NCBI RefSeq assembly: GCF_040566555.1
Contig: NZ_JBEWYP010000008.1
Location: 139,620 to 203,619 of the forward strand
DNA length: 64,000 nt
Reading direction: 5' to 3'
DNA from: Sediminicola sp040566555
Lineage (GTDB): Bacteria; Bacteroidota; Bacteroidia; Flavobacteriales; Flavobacteriaceae
The notes under the pieces were generated by a model. It saw nothing but the letters and a program-made list of their open reading frames with translations. It was not told where the DNA came from and did no database searches. The translations under genes and the position numbers were made by a program. This document shows, piece by piece, positions 1 through 8,327 of this stretch; the first letter of the stretch is position 1, and every line of letters begins with the position of its first letter.

Positions 1-143
1 ATAAATCCCCATTGTTCCCCTTTTTTAATGGCCGCCAGTCCCTCACTAAAAGGGGCTATGACTTCTATGCCTTTCATTACTTGGGCCATAGTAAAAAGCG
101 GGATCAGGAATAGTATTACGAATAGAGATATTTTACTTTTCAT
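1..143 (-). CDS. WG-repeat protein, exported, N-terminal part only (runs off the window)
   Basis: The minus strand from the ATG at 143 reads an open frame to the window edge (47 codons). It starts with a Lys/Ser head, a hydrophobic stretch and Met-Ala-Gln, which looks like a signal peptide cleaved near residue 20. Then comes a segment reading FSEGLAAIKKGEQWGFI, a typical WG (Trp-Gly beta) repeat unit. WG-repeat proteins of Bacteroidota are exported and of unknown function. The start lies 56 bp from a TGAT-N4-GTCA dyad (199-210) that is shared with the divergent HPF gene; a TACTTTGG box begins 29.5 bp from the dyad centre on this side. The C-terminal part is outside the window, so total length and repeat number are unknown. 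Confidence 0.7.
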   Translation of the reverse strand, partial: MKSKISLFVILFLIPLFTMAQVMKGIEVIAPFSEGLAAIKKGEQWGF

Positions 144-167
144 GGCGTATTTATTTTAATTATACTA

Positions 168-241
168 CCAAAGTATTATATGTAAGGTTCTTATGAAATG
201 ATAATTGTCAGGTGCTTACCCTAGGTGGCGACTTACGTTTT
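168..241. promoter_or_regulatory. Fnr/Crp-type dyad TGAT-AATT-GTCA (199-210) with -7 boxes on both sides
   Basis: The near-palindrome at 199-210 has its centre at 204.5. On the plus strand TACGTTTT starts at 234 and on the minus strand TACTTTGG starts at 175, both exactly 29.5 bp from the centre. It could therefore activate HPF (plus) and the WG-repeat gene (minus). Which regulator binds is inference. Confidence 0.5.
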
Positions 242-250
242 TGAATCATA

Positions 251-293
251 TGACAATAATCATAGTAACCGAATCCCACAAAAATTAATTTTA
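251..293 (+). promoter_or_regulatory. Second Fnr/Crp-type dyad before HPF, TGAC-AATA-ATCA (251-262)
   Basis: The dyad centre is 256.5, and TAATTTTA begins at 286, again 29.5 bp downstream. The HPF start is at 418, so this promoter would give a leader of about 120 nt. Two stacked sites suggest two tandem promoters for HPF. Confidence 0.5.
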
Positions 294-417
294 TAATAAG
301 GTTGATTCTTGAGGTGCTATTGTATTGGTTTTTGTAAAATTAATAAGTCCTCTCATTAAAAAATCAATCTTAAGTATAGAATTTAACTAAACAGAGGTAC
401 CAAAAAATAATTCAATT

Positions 418-720
418 ATGACCATAAATGTGCAGTATGTAAAAATGCCGACCAGCGAGGCAACCACAGAATTTGTAACCAAAAAATTGGACAAGTTGGG
501 AGATCGATATAATTGGGTAATCTCTGCCAAGGTCCATTTTAAATTGGAAAACGACCCATCGGAAAAAGGTAAAATTTGCGAAATTGAGTTGAGTGCCCCC
601 GGTCCAAGATTATTTGCAAAATCGAATGAGGAGCATTTTGAAAAGGCGGCTGTTGCCACCATAAACGATTTAGAGCGACAACTGAAGAAGACTAATGAAA
701 AGCGAAATAAAAAATTTTAA
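418..720 (+). CDS. hpf: Short ribosome hibernation promoting factor (HPF/RaiA family)
   Basis: This 100-residue protein has the S30AE/HPF beta-alpha-beta-beta-beta-alpha layout: MTINVQYVKMPTSEATTEFV, a helix carrying TKKLDKL, then strands with KVHFKLEN and ICEIELSAPG, and a C-terminal helix rich in Lys/Arg. HPF binds the 30S decoding centre and parks ribosomes as inactive dimers or 70S particles. The length matches the short form without the dimerising C-terminal domain. It has two upstream Fnr-type dyads and is followed 86 bp later by a USP gene on the same strand, so the two may be co-transcribed. It opens a block whose genes concern stalled or resting ribosomes and dormancy. Confidence 0.85.
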   Translation: MTINVQYVKMPTSEATTEFVTKKLDKLGDRYNWVISAKVHFKLENDPSEKGKICEIELSAPGPRLFAKSNEEHFEKAAVATINDLERQLKKTNEKRNKKF

Positions 721-806
721 GAGTTAAAAATAAAACGTAATCCATGGAGGTTAGAACTAAAAAATAAGGTTTTTAATTCTAAGTCCTCACAATTATAAAC
801 AAGACC

Positions 807-1640
807 ATGAAAAGAATATTGGTACCTGTCGATTTTTCCGTTTTTTCCGAATATGCCTTAGAGGTGGCCGCAAGACTAGCTAAGAGGCAAAAAGCGGAAT
901 TAGTGGTTTTTCATATGTTAGGAATTTCAGAATCCGTTTTTGTGGCCAATGAGGCTGCAGAAAAGGCAGAGGCCAAGTATTATTTGTCGATGGCCAAGGA
1001 ACGGTTCGCCACATTTCTGGATAAGGAATATTTAAAGGGAGTTAAAATCACAGAAATTATACAAAATTATAAGGTCTTTAGTGAAATTAATGAGCTGTCC
1101 AAAGAAATTGAAATTGATCTGATTGTTATGGGATCACATGGTACCAAGGGCTTAAGTGATTTTTTTGTGGGATCCAATACTGAAAAAGTGGTACGAACCT
1201 CCACAGTCCCCGTTCTTGTCATTAAACAAAGAAGGCCCCAATTTAAGATTGAAAATGTTGTTTTTGCATGTGATTTCAAAATAGAAAATTTGTATGCCTT
1301 TATCAATGCGGTGAAGTTATTTACAGAATATGAGGCAAAAATAAACTTGGTTTATGTCAATAGACCAAATGAATACTTTATCACCAAGACGGAGCTGGAT
1401 AAGAGGATATCCTACTTTATGTCGAAGGTGAGAGACCAAAATCTAGAAAACATAGAGGTCGCTTACGTCACGGATTATTCCATTGAACATGGCATTCTGG
1501 AGTATTGTAAAAAAATCCAGGCAGATCTTGTGGCTATCCCAACCCACGGCAGAAAGGGCTGGGCGCACTTTTTTGTTGGCAGCTTGGGAGAAAAAATGGC
1601 AAATCATGCCCACCTGCCGGTAATGACTTTTAAGATTTAA
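807..1640 (+). CDS. Universal stress protein, tandem domain, both domains with the ATP motif
   Basis: 277 residues in two UspA folds (about 1-143 and 148-277). Domain 1 starts KRILVPVDFS and carries the ATP-type motif G109-x2-G112-x9-G122-S123. Domain 2 also keeps it, in PTHGRKGWAHFFVGSLGE near the C-terminus. That sets it apart from the seven other USPs in this window, whose second domains have lost it. USPs of this class bind ATP and support survival under starvation, oxygen limitation or redox stress. No dyad lies in the 86-bp gap to HPF, so it probably depends on the HPF promoter. Convergent with the LytTR gene at 1675. Confidence 0.9.
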   Translation: MKRILVPVDFSVFSEYALEVAARLAKRQKAELVVFHMLGISESVFVANEAAEKAEAKYYLSMAKERFATFLDKEYLKGVKITEIIQNYKVFSEINELSKEIEIDLIVMGSHGTKGLSDFFVGSNTEKVVRTSTVPVLVIKQRRPQFKIENVVFACDFKIENLYAFINAVKLFTEYEAKINLVYVNRPNEYFITKTELDKRISYFMSKVRDQNLENIEVAYVTDYSIEHGILEYCKKIQADLVAIPTHGRKGWAHFFVGSLGEKMANHAHLPVMTFKI

Positions 1641-1674
1641 TTTTTTTTAGGAGTAATTCTAGACCATATTCCGT

Positions 1675-2367
1675 TTAAAAATTCTTTAACACCTTCTCCA
1701 AACGTGGTCTTTTATGTCTGCTTATGGGTAATTCCCTGCCGTGAACTTCCACCATCTTACTATTGAAACGTTCAATTTTTTCTAAGTTGACGATATATGA
1801 TTTGTGTATGCGAAGAAATTTACCATCGGGCAATTTATTTTCAAAAGCCTTCATTGTTGATAGTACAATGATATTGCCATGTTTGGTAATCAATTTTATA
1901 TAATCTCCCAAGGCCTCTATCCACTCGATATCATCGATGAATACTTTTCTCTTTTTGAGATTGCTTTTTACAAAGAAGAATTCCTTGTCCTCTTCATCTC
2001 CGTGAATTAGTTTATAATTGGTTATAGCCCTTTCAACGGAAGTATTAAAACGATTACTGCTGATGGGTTTTTGTAAGTAGTCAGTTACGCCATACTCAAA
2101 GGCTTTAAAAGCGTACTCTATTTTCCCTGTGATAAGAATGATCTGGGGCTTTTTCTTTAAGGATTCCAAAAGATCAAACCCATTGATGATAGGCATTTCG
2201 ATATCTAAGAAAATCAGATCGATTTCTAGTTCTTTAATCCCTTTGTTGGCTTCCATTGCATTGGCATATTCAGCTAAAAGGGTAAGGTGAGGGTGGTTTT
2301 TTATAAGCTTTGCCACTGCCAAACGTTGCATAGTGGAATCGTCGATGATGATACATTTTAATTGCAT
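1675..2367 (-). CDS. LytTR-family response regulator, orphan
   Basis: The protein has an N-terminal receiver domain (IIIDDS acidic pair; phospho-acceptor Asp in DLIFLDIEMP; Lys in YLQKPIS) and a C-terminal LytTR DNA-binding domain (FFVKSNLKKRKVFIDDIEWI through HKSYIVNLEKIE). I chose the ATG at 2367; an upstream in-frame TTG at 2394 would add nine residues with no family support. The usual partner, a LytS/YehU-type histidine kinase, is not adjacent, so the regulator is an orphan here. A TGAT-N4-ATCA dyad at 2584-2595 with a TATTTTAG box facing this gene would give a leader of roughly 180 nt. Targets are unknown. Confidence 0.85.
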   Translation of the reverse strand: MQLKCIIIDDSTMQRLAVAKLIKNHPHLTLLAEYANAMEANKGIKELEIDLIFLDIEMPIINGFDLLESLKKKPQIILITGKIEYAFKAFEYGVTDYLQKPISSNRFNTSVERAITNYKLIHGDEEDKEFFFVKSNLKKRKVFIDDIEWIEALGDYIKLITKHGNIIVLSTMKAFENKLPDGKFLRIHKSYIVNLEKIERFNSKMVEVHGRELPISRHKRPRLEKVLKNF

Positions 2368-2552
2368 AGCATTGGATTTTAAAAGTATTTCCAATACTTA
2401 CCCAAAATTGCAACAGTAGGTCTTAATTGGGGTACTTTATAAGAGAATATTGCTGTCGTTCACAAAAGACCTATGTAAGGGGAATTTTAATTTGTTGTTC
2501 ATAGTTTAGGTAAATTTTGGTCGGATACCTTGCGTTGTTAATTAATTTTCAA

Positions 2553-2595
2553 CTAAAATATACGAAATAAATGGCAGGTATAATGATACAGATCA
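2553..2595 (-). promoter_or_regulatory. Fnr/Crp-type dyad TGAT-ACAG-ATCA (2584-2595) facing the LytTR gene
   Basis: A perfect TGAT-N4-ATCA lies at 2584-2595 (centre 2589.5). On the minus strand TATTTTAG begins at 2560, 29.5 bp away. No suitable box lies on the plus side. Confidence 0.4.
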
Positions 2596-2683
2596 GTTTA
2601 ATACGAATAGTGGTATAAAAATAAATTTCGATGATATTATTGAACACAAAAGGCCATGAAGTAAGAAATCCTGGTCCTTTTTA

Positions 2684-4132
2684 TTACCCTTTTACCACAG
2701 CCACAGGCCTTAGTTTGGCCACCTTTTTTGCAATTCCGGCATCAGATACCGTTTCAACAACGAGATTGACATCCTTGTATGCTATGGGCGCTTCCTCGGC
2801 AATTCCTTTGAAGGAACCGGCCTGCACGTAGATGCCCCTTTCTTTCAATTGCTCCTTCAATTGGGGTGCATTTACTTGTTTTTTTGACGCAGTCCTGGAC
2901 AAGCGTCGCCCGGCACCGTGACAACAGGAACCAAACGTTAGGTCATGGCTTTTGGAGGTGCCTATTAGGATATAGGAACTTGTGCCCATACTGCCTGGAA
3001 TAATGACCGGTTGTCCCAAGAGGTTATAGGATTCCGGTAGTTCGCTGAACCCTGGTCCAAAAGCCCTAGTGGCCCCTTTTCTATGTACAATTAAAGCATG
3101 AGGTTTGCCATCTACATTGTGCGTTTCTAATTTTGCCATATTGTGGGCTACATCATACATGAGTTTAAGTTGGCCATGGTCCTTTCCGAAAATGTTGGCC
3201 CATGCTTTTCTGGCCTCCCAAGTAATTACCTGTCTGTTGGCCCACGCATAATTGGCCGCGGCACACATGGCCTTATAGTAATTTTGACCTTCAAGAGAAC
3301 TAAATGGGACACAGGTGAGCTCACGATCTGGAACACGTATACCATATTTCTCCATAGCGGTCATCATTATCTTTATATGGTCTGTGGCTATTTGGTGTCC
3401 AAGTCCTCTGGAGCCTGTATGGATCAGCACCACCAATTGCCCTTTTTTTAATCCAAAAGCTTCGGCCACTTCCGGTTCATATATTTCATCCACATAATCC
3501 ACTTCCACAAAATGGTTACCTGATCCTATGGTGCCAAGCTGGTCCAAGCCCCTACTTTTTGCCCTTTCAGAAACTTTTGAGGGGTCCGCATCGGGTAGGT
3601 GTCCGTTGTTCTCAATAAATGCGAGATCTTTTATATTGCCATAGCCTTTATCAATAGCCCATTTGGCCCCTAGGGACAACACATCTTCCATCTCTTTATG
3701 GGTAAGATGAAGAAACCCTCCTTTACCCATTCCAGAAGGAATTTGGGCATACATTTCCTTGGATAGCGCTTCTATTTTGTCCTTCACTTCCTCTAACATT
3801 ATGGTTGAGGTTAGTAAGCGAACCCCACAATTGATGTCATATCCTATTCCCCCTGGAGAAATGGCGCCGTCTGGATGTGAAGTCGCAGCAACCCCCCCAA
3901 TAGGGAACCCATAACCTTCATGAACGTCTGGCATTACCCAAGAGGCTCCCTGAATGCCAGGTAAACTTGCTACATTGACCAATTGGACCAATGATCTGTC
4001 CCCTATGATGTCGTCCAATATGGGCTCATGGGCCAATACCCTTGCAGGAACCAACATATTTTTATGGAACGATTTAGGGATTTCCCACAGATAGTCCTCA
4101 ATTTTACTCAGATGGTGTTTGCCGATTTTCAT
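2684..4132 (-). CDS. rtcB: RtcB RNA-splicing ligase
   Basis: 482 residues, the normal RtcB length. RtcB joins RNA 2',3'-cyclic-phosphate (or 3'-phosphate) ends to 5'-OH ends using GTP and Mn2+. Visible signatures: the metal ligand motif GYDINCGVR with Asp99 and Cys102, GSGNHFVEV, HTGSRGLGHQ, and near the C-terminus CCHGAGRRLSR, whose His is the guanylylated residue of the family. The ATG overlaps the stop of the archease gene by 4 bp, so translation is coupled. Last gene of the baeRF-methyltransferase-archease-RtcB operon. RtcB repairs tRNA and rRNA cut by stress ribonucleases. There is no RtcR-type regulator here; control seems to come from the Fnr-type dyad at 6442. Confidence 0.95.
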   Translation of the reverse strand: MKIGKHHLSKIEDYLWEIPKSFHKNMLVPARVLAHEPILDDIIGDRSLVQLVNVASLPGIQGASWVMPDVHEGYGFPIGGVAATSHPDGAISPGGIGYDINCGVRLLTSTIMLEEVKDKIEALSKEMYAQIPSGMGKGGFLHLTHKEMEDVLSLGAKWAIDKGYGNIKDLAFIENNGHLPDADPSKVSERAKSRGLDQLGTIGSGNHFVEVDYVDEIYEPEVAEAFGLKKGQLVVLIHTGSRGLGHQIATDHIKIMMTAMEKYGIRVPDRELTCVPFSSLEGQNYYKAMCAAANYAWANRQVITWEARKAWANIFGKDHGQLKLMYDVAHNMAKLETHNVDGKPHALIVHRKGATRAFGPGFSELPESYNLLGQPVIIPGSMGTSSYILIGTSKSHDLTFGSCCHGAGRRLSRTASKKQVNAPQLKEQLKERGIYVQAGSFKGIAEEAPIAYKDVNLVVETVSDAGIAKKVAKLRPVAVVKG

Positions 4133-4542
4133 ATGTCAAATATTATGAAGGTTTCCCATTTATTTTGTTGGTTCTTTATAAGATTCGCCTCGTGATAGGT
4201 AACTGCTTTTATTTCCTCGTCCAATTTATTTATGGCTTCTCCATAAATGGAGGCTTCTAAAAGGTTGGTTTCCATTTTTTTTATCTCTAATTGACAAAAA
4301 ACCGCTTTTTCGTCATAGGAAACCGACAAGGCCTCAGAAAGGAAATCAATCAATAGGCAGGTACGATCTTTGGACTCAATTCTTATATCTACTTTCAAAG
4401 ATCCATTGAACGGTTGGTTACAAAATCCCTCCTTCATTATTTCACTCATTCCAAGTAGCGCGGTTTCGAATACTTCCGTGAGGGTGTTGGCCTCCACTTT
4501 CATTCTGATATCCGCTGTATGCGGATGAAATTCGTATTTCAT
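4129..4542 (-). CDS. Archease, activator of RtcB
   Basis: 137 residues with the archease start FHPHTADIRMKVEA (the HTAD motif) and the acidic surface of the family. Archease speeds RtcB guanylylation and lets it turn over many substrates. It overlaps RtcB by 4 bp downstream and the methyltransferase gene by 4 bp upstream, so the three are tightly coupled. Finding the cofactor beside RtcB supports an active RNA ligation system and not a stray ligase. Confidence 0.9.
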   Translation of the reverse strand: MKYEFHPHTADIRMKVEANTLTEVFETALLGMSEIMKEGFCNQPFNGSLKVDIRIESKDRTCLLIDFLSEALSVSYDEKAVFCQLEIKKMETNLLEASIYGEAINKLDEEIKAVTYHEANLIKNQQNKWETFIIFDI

Positions 4543-5183
4543 TTTTTGTCGGCCTTAATGACCACGAAAGATCCTTCTCCATATCCAGGTTTAGGCATTT
4601 GCACGGTTTCAATCTCTTCCAGGTCTCCAAAAAGGGTTTGGTTGTATTCCAAATTTTTAAAACGTCTGTCTTTTAATATTTTGGTTATCTGATCCACTGT
4701 GTAATACGTGGCATGTTTAAAAAAGGTACTGCGCTGCCTTTTTTGCTCATATTGTTGGGCTATACTTTGTTCCTTATCCAGAAAACCTATAATAATAGAT
4801 CCTTTAGGTTTTAAAACCCTATAGGCCTCTTCCACGGCATCTTTAAAGTCTTCTAAATGACATATTGTGACAAAAAGGACAAAATCGAATTGCAAATCGC
4901 CGTAGGGTAATTTTTCTGCTAATCCGGGAATGATCTCAATGCCTTTTTTAATGGCTTTTTTTGCCATTTCCAATGAAGGTTCTATTCCTTCTTTTATGCC
5001 TAAGGGTTGGGCAAATCTCCCCGTTCCAACACCAACTTCTATCCCGCGTATGTTTTCGGGCAACTTGGCCATTTGTTCCTTTATAGCTTCCAATTCGGAC
5101 AAGTATGCCTTTTCGTGTAAGGTATACCAGTTGTCGTAGGCTTCCACGTTATTGTCAAATACTGTAACATTTTTCATAACCAT
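4539..5183 (-). CDS. Class I SAM-dependent methyltransferase in the RtcB operon
   Basis: 214 residues with a Rossmann methyltransferase core: the SAM loop RGIEVGVGTGRFAQPLGI, an acidic residue after it (GIEPS), then LPYGDLQFDFVLFVTICHLE, the motif IV/post-motif region of the Methyltransf_11 type, and a C-terminal half with VLKPKGSIIIGF. The substrate cannot be read from sequence. ATG codons lie at 5183 and 5177; either may be the start. Its place between baeRF and archease with a 4-bp overlap suggests a role in RNA or translation-factor modification, but this is inference from context only; small-molecule methylation remains possible. Confidence 0.8.
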   Translation of the reverse strand: MVMKNVTVFDNNVEAYDNWYTLHEKAYLSELEAIKEQMAKLPENIRGIEVGVGTGRFAQPLGIKEGIEPSLEMAKKAIKKGIEIIPGLAEKLPYGDLQFDFVLFVTICHLEDFKDAVEEAYRVLKPKGSIIIGFLDKEQSIAQQYEQKRQRSTFFKHATYYTVDQITKILKDRRFKNLEYNQTLFGDLEEIETVQMPKPGYGEGSFVVIKADKK

Positions 5184-5223
5184 AAAATTTTATAATGAAT
5201 AGATTGGGGCCATTTTTTAAGTT

Positions 5224-6393
5224 TCAATACCTGAACAACGCATTGAATGGTGCACCCTTAATTGGCATATCATCTGGGGCCATTAAAAACACGTTCCCTT
5301 TCTGTTTCAGGGTCTTCAATGCGGCCATATGGGATAAGGAGACATTCTGAGGCTCTTTGGTACTGTTGATATTGACGTGTTCACTGTCCTTGCTATACGT
5401 ACCGTAAACGTCCATATCTTTCGGTAAGAACAGGGTATCAATTTTGCCGTTAACCGCGGCTGGGATGATATCCTCAGTAACATAGGATGTTTTAGAGGTA
5501 TTGTAGAGTTCATTGAATTGTTTTAGTTTGGATTTTCTTTTGGTCTCAAAATAATCTGCAATCAACGCCCAAGAAGCCTGGTGCAATTCTTTTTTGTCCG
5601 TGAATTGGGAATCCCCTGGAATGTGTTTGTCATAAAGATTCTTATAGGAATTGGCTTCTTTGTACAATGGGAACAAGGAATCTACACAAGCAAGTACCAA
5701 TGGACTGTTTTGACCATTGATCACCTTGTTGACACCCTTGTCCAATGCCCTGAAAAATGTAATGAGTTCCTTCTTTTCATCGTCCTTACCATCACCATGT
5801 CCATGAAATATACCTGCCCCATGTGGTGCCTGCCCACTTCTGAACTGCACAAGCTTTGGCCTAAAATCAAAGCCAACTGCCTTTTCCAACTGGTCAGGTG
5901 CAAAATCATCGATGTAAAGGTCTTTTAGGCCGTATTTGGAAGCTTCATATAGTTTAACGTAATCCTGACTTAATTCCAATAAATAGTAGAGCCCTTGGTC
6001 GGTGTATAATGGTAATAAGGGACTGAGATAAAAATGGTTCGCCACATGGATCTTTGTGTCAAAGGAAATGGGAAAGGTGTAATATTGAAGTCCATCCTCA
6101 TTTAGAAATATGGCCAAACCATCTGACGGATTTCTCCAAAGTTCCAAGTTCGTTAAAAGGCTTTCCAAGGGAAGTAGGTATTCTTTAATTTCTTGGGGAC
6201 TTAAAGTATAGGTTTCAAGTGTTTTATGAACCTGCTTAATGGCACTTTTTAATCTGGCCTGGGCAAGATGCTCATTTTGTTCCTTTCCTTTTTTATCCAT
6301 GGGCAAATAGATAGATACGGAGTGTAAACCCCTTTTGTCCGATAAGATTTCAAATTCCTTATATAGAAGAGGATGATTGATTTGTGTACTCAT
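5224..6393 (-). CDS. Bacterial eRF1-like protein (baeRF family), candidate ribosome-rescue factor
   Basis: 389 residues. The middle and C-terminal parts resemble the bacterial archaeo-eukaryotic release factor (baeRF) families: a KLVQFRSG segment followed by a glycine/histidine loop (HGAGIFHGHGDGKDD), where eRF1 has its peptidyl-tRNA hydrolysis loop, then a helix with FFRALDKGVNKVI, a strand LVLACVDSLFPLYKE and a terminal L7Ae-like region ending in DDMPIKGAPFNALFRY. These proteins were predicted from comparative genomics to act in ribosome rescue. It is the first gene of the operon that ends in archease-RtcB. A -7 box TACTTTAA lies 18 bp before the ATG, controlled by the dyad at 6442. The exact baeRF subfamily was not checked. 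Confidence 0.7.
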   Translation of the reverse strand: MSTQINHPLLYKEFEILSDKRGLHSVSIYLPMDKKGKEQNEHLAQARLKSAIKQVHKTLETYTLSPQEIKEYLLPLESLLTNLELWRNPSDGLAIFLNEDGLQYYTFPISFDTKIHVANHFYLSPLLPLYTDQGLYYLLELSQDYVKLYEASKYGLKDLYIDDFAPDQLEKAVGFDFRPKLVQFRSGQAPHGAGIFHGHGDGKDDEKKELITFFRALDKGVNKVINGQNSPLVLACVDSLFPLYKEANSYKNLYDKHIPGDSQFTDKKELHQASWALIADYFETKRKSKLKQFNELYNTSKTSYVTEDIIPAAVNGKIDTLFLPKDMDVYGTYSKDSEHVNINSTKEPQNVSLSHMAALKTLKQKGNVFLMAPDDMPIKGAPFNALFRY

Positions 6394-6410
6394 AATTTCC
6401 AGTTTTAGCC

Positions 6411-6453
6411 TTAAAGTATGGATACCTATATTAAAATACTATGATGTATATCA
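6411..6453 (-). promoter_or_regulatory. Fnr/Crp-type dyad TGAT-GTAT-ATCA (6442-6453) before the baeRF-RtcB operon
   Basis: A perfect TGAT-N4-ATCA has its centre at 6447.5. On the minus strand TACTTTAA begins at 6418, 29.5 bp away, and the baeRF ATG is at 6393. No box lies at this distance on the plus side, so the site is directional. Confidence 0.6.
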
Positions 6454-6537
6454 GTCACTTATCTGAAATGGTAATAGTCACTTTTTGGATATGATGGAAT
6501 GGGATGTTCCATGTGAACTTACCCAATTAAAGACAAC

Positions 6538-6580
6538 TGATATTTGTCATTGTTTCCCCTTCCTTGTCAGAGTACTTTTA
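6538..6580 (+). promoter_or_regulatory. Fnr/Crp-type dyad TGAT-ATTT-GTCA (6538-6549) before the first USP run
   Basis: The centre is 6543.5 and TACTTTTA begins at 6573, 29.5 bp downstream; the ATG of the USP gene follows at 6604. The same box sequence at the same distance is found before the USP at 11569. Confidence 0.6.
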
Positions 6581-6603
6581 AAGGAAAGGTTTAAACAATT
6601 ACT

Positions 6604-7449
6604 ATGAAAATAATATTAATACCCACCGACTTTTCGTCTAATGCCATGAACGCCATCAATTATGCCGTAAAATTCTTCAAGTATCAACGCTGTGAAATGT
6701 ATTTTATGCACGCCTATGCGGATGAGGTTTATGGTGAATCCAGTGATATGAATACCGCTGATTTTGGTGTTTATAAAGATAAAGTTGAGAAAAAGGTGGA
6801 TGGGGCCTTAGAGAAATTATTGGAAGAGTTAAAGATCCTTTCGCCAAATCCAAGACACCAATATAAAACTTTGTCCGTATTCGGATCCCTTATTGATTCT
6901 GCCAATGATTTTGTGGAGGAAAAGAATATTGATATTGTGGTAATGGGTACCAAAGGGGAAACCAATGATCAGAAGCTCACTTTTGGATCACACACCTTAC
7001 AAGTATTAAAATATGTGCAATGTCCGGTCTTGGCCATTCCCGCAAATTTTGAATACGTAAAACCTAAAAAAATACTGTTTCCAACGGATTATATGGTCCC
7101 CTATAAAAGGCGGGAATTAAAACTCTTATGTGACTTGGCTTGTTCCTACAGATCGGAGATTCATTTTCTATACCTATCAAAATTTGCAAAACTGGCACGT
7201 AGGCAGGAGGACAACAAAATGTTTTTGGAAGGATCCCTACAAGATCTGACCCTCATCTTTGAAATTGTGGATAGTGAAGACCGAACTGATACCATAAAGA
7301 AGTATATAGAAATAAATGATATTCAATTATTGGTCATGGTAAATTCCCGGCATTCTTTTTTGGAAAGTATGTTGTACCAATCTACCATTGATCAATTGGG
7401 ATTGGCCATTCAAGTACCGTTTCTGGTCATGCAGAATTTGGTAAGATAA
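6604..7449 (+). CDS. Universal stress protein, tandem domain
   Basis: 281 residues, two USP folds. Domain 1 starts KIILIPTDFSSNAMNAINYA and has G115-x2-G118-x9-G128-S129 (MGTKGETNDQKLTFGSH). Domain 2 (from about residue 152, KKILFPTDY) lacks the glycine motif and instead ends with a pattern shared by its neighbours: hydrophobic-Met-Val, a His, FLE, a short helix and VPFLVM. It heads a run of four same-strand USP genes (gaps 15, 5 and 36 bp) that must be one transcript from the dyad promoter at 6538. Domain 1 probably binds ATP; domain 2 is probably structural or a dimer surface. Confidence 0.9.
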   Translation: MKIILIPTDFSSNAMNAINYAVKFFKYQRCEMYFMHAYADEVYGESSDMNTADFGVYKDKVEKKVDGALEKLLEELKILSPNPRHQYKTLSVFGSLIDSANDFVEEKNIDIVVMGTKGETNDQKLTFGSHTLQVLKYVQCPVLAIPANFEYVKPKKILFPTDYMVPYKRRELKLLCDLACSYRSEIHFLYLSKFAKLARRQEDNKMFLEGSLQDLTLIFEIVDSEDRTDTIKKYIEINDIQLLVMVNSRHSFLESMLYQSTIDQLGLAIQVPFLVMQNLVR

Positions 7450-7464
7450 TTCTAAAGTAAACTT

Positions 7465-8322
7465 ATGAAACGTATCCTATTGCCTACAGATTTCTCAAAG
7501 AATGCATGGAACGCCATTTCCTATGCCTTATCCTTTTTTAAAAATGAGGAATGCACCTTTTACATTTTGCATACATACACCCCTTCCTTTTTCAGAGTAG
7601 ATTATATGTTGGGAGGACCCTCATTCAGTGCCATACCCGATGCAGGGGTGGAGGCCTCAATAAAAGGATTGGAAAAAACACTTAAGGACATAAAAAAACA
7701 ACATCCCAACCCCAAACACACCTTTGAGACCTTATCAGCCTTTAATATTTTAACGGATGAGATCAATGAGGCAGTGGAAAATAAGGGCATAGATTTAATC
7801 GTAATGGGCACCCAAGGTGCCACAGGAGCCAAGGATTTATTCATTGGCACAAATACCATACATGTACTGCGGAAGGTAAAAATACCAGTATTGGCCGTAC
7901 CGGCAGCGTGTACATACAAAGAGATCCAAAAATTGGTTTTTGCTACAGATTATTGGACCGAGTATAAGAAAGAGGAATTGGACCCACTAACGCGTCTCGT
8001 TAAAATGCACAAGGCCAAACTTATAGTTTTACATGTATTGGAGGAAATGGGAATCTGGGAAAAACAGGAAGAGAACAAAAAAAATCTAATTAAATATTTA
8101 GGGGACACTCCACATTCTTTTGACCAAATTAAAAGCAAGCATGTGGCGGATGCCATCCAGGAATATGTAAAAAGCAACCAATTGGATCTTTTGGCCATGC
8201 AAAATAGGAAGCACTTTTTTTGGGAGCGTTTATTAACACGTCAAAATGTGGAGGCCATAGGTTTTCATATTAAAGTGCCATTTTTGGTACTTAGGGATAC
8301 CGGTAAGTCAATTAAACAGTAA
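7465..8322 (+). CDS. Universal stress protein, tandem domain
   Basis: 285 residues. Domain 1 begins KRILLPTDFSKNAWNAISYA and has G115-x2-G118-x9-G128-T129 in MGTQGATGAKDLFIGTN. Domain 2 (from about 154, KLVFATDYW) lacks the nucleotide glycines and ends with FWERLL and VPFLVL. It starts 15 bp after the previous USP. The stretch coding GATGAK is almost identical in DNA to that of the next gene, a sign of recent duplication or gene conversion within the array. Confidence 0.9.
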   Translation: MKRILLPTDFSKNAWNAISYALSFFKNEECTFYILHTYTPSFFRVDYMLGGPSFSAIPDAGVEASIKGLEKTLKDIKKQHPNPKHTFETLSAFNILTDEINEAVENKGIDLIVMGTQGATGAKDLFIGTNTIHVLRKVKIPVLAVPAACTYKEIQKLVFATDYWTEYKKEELDPLTRLVKMHKAKLIVLHVLEEMGIWEKQEENKKNLIKYLGDTPHSFDQIKSKHVADAIQEYVKSNQLDLLAMQNRKHFFWERLLTRQNVEAIGFHIKVPFLVLRDTGKSIKQ

Positions 8323-8327
8323 CTCAG

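Noticed and set aside
2631..2831. 66-codon open frame on the plus strand at the RtcB 3' end
   Set aside because: Lies almost wholly on the opposite strand of the well-supported RtcB gene and has no family or promoter support.
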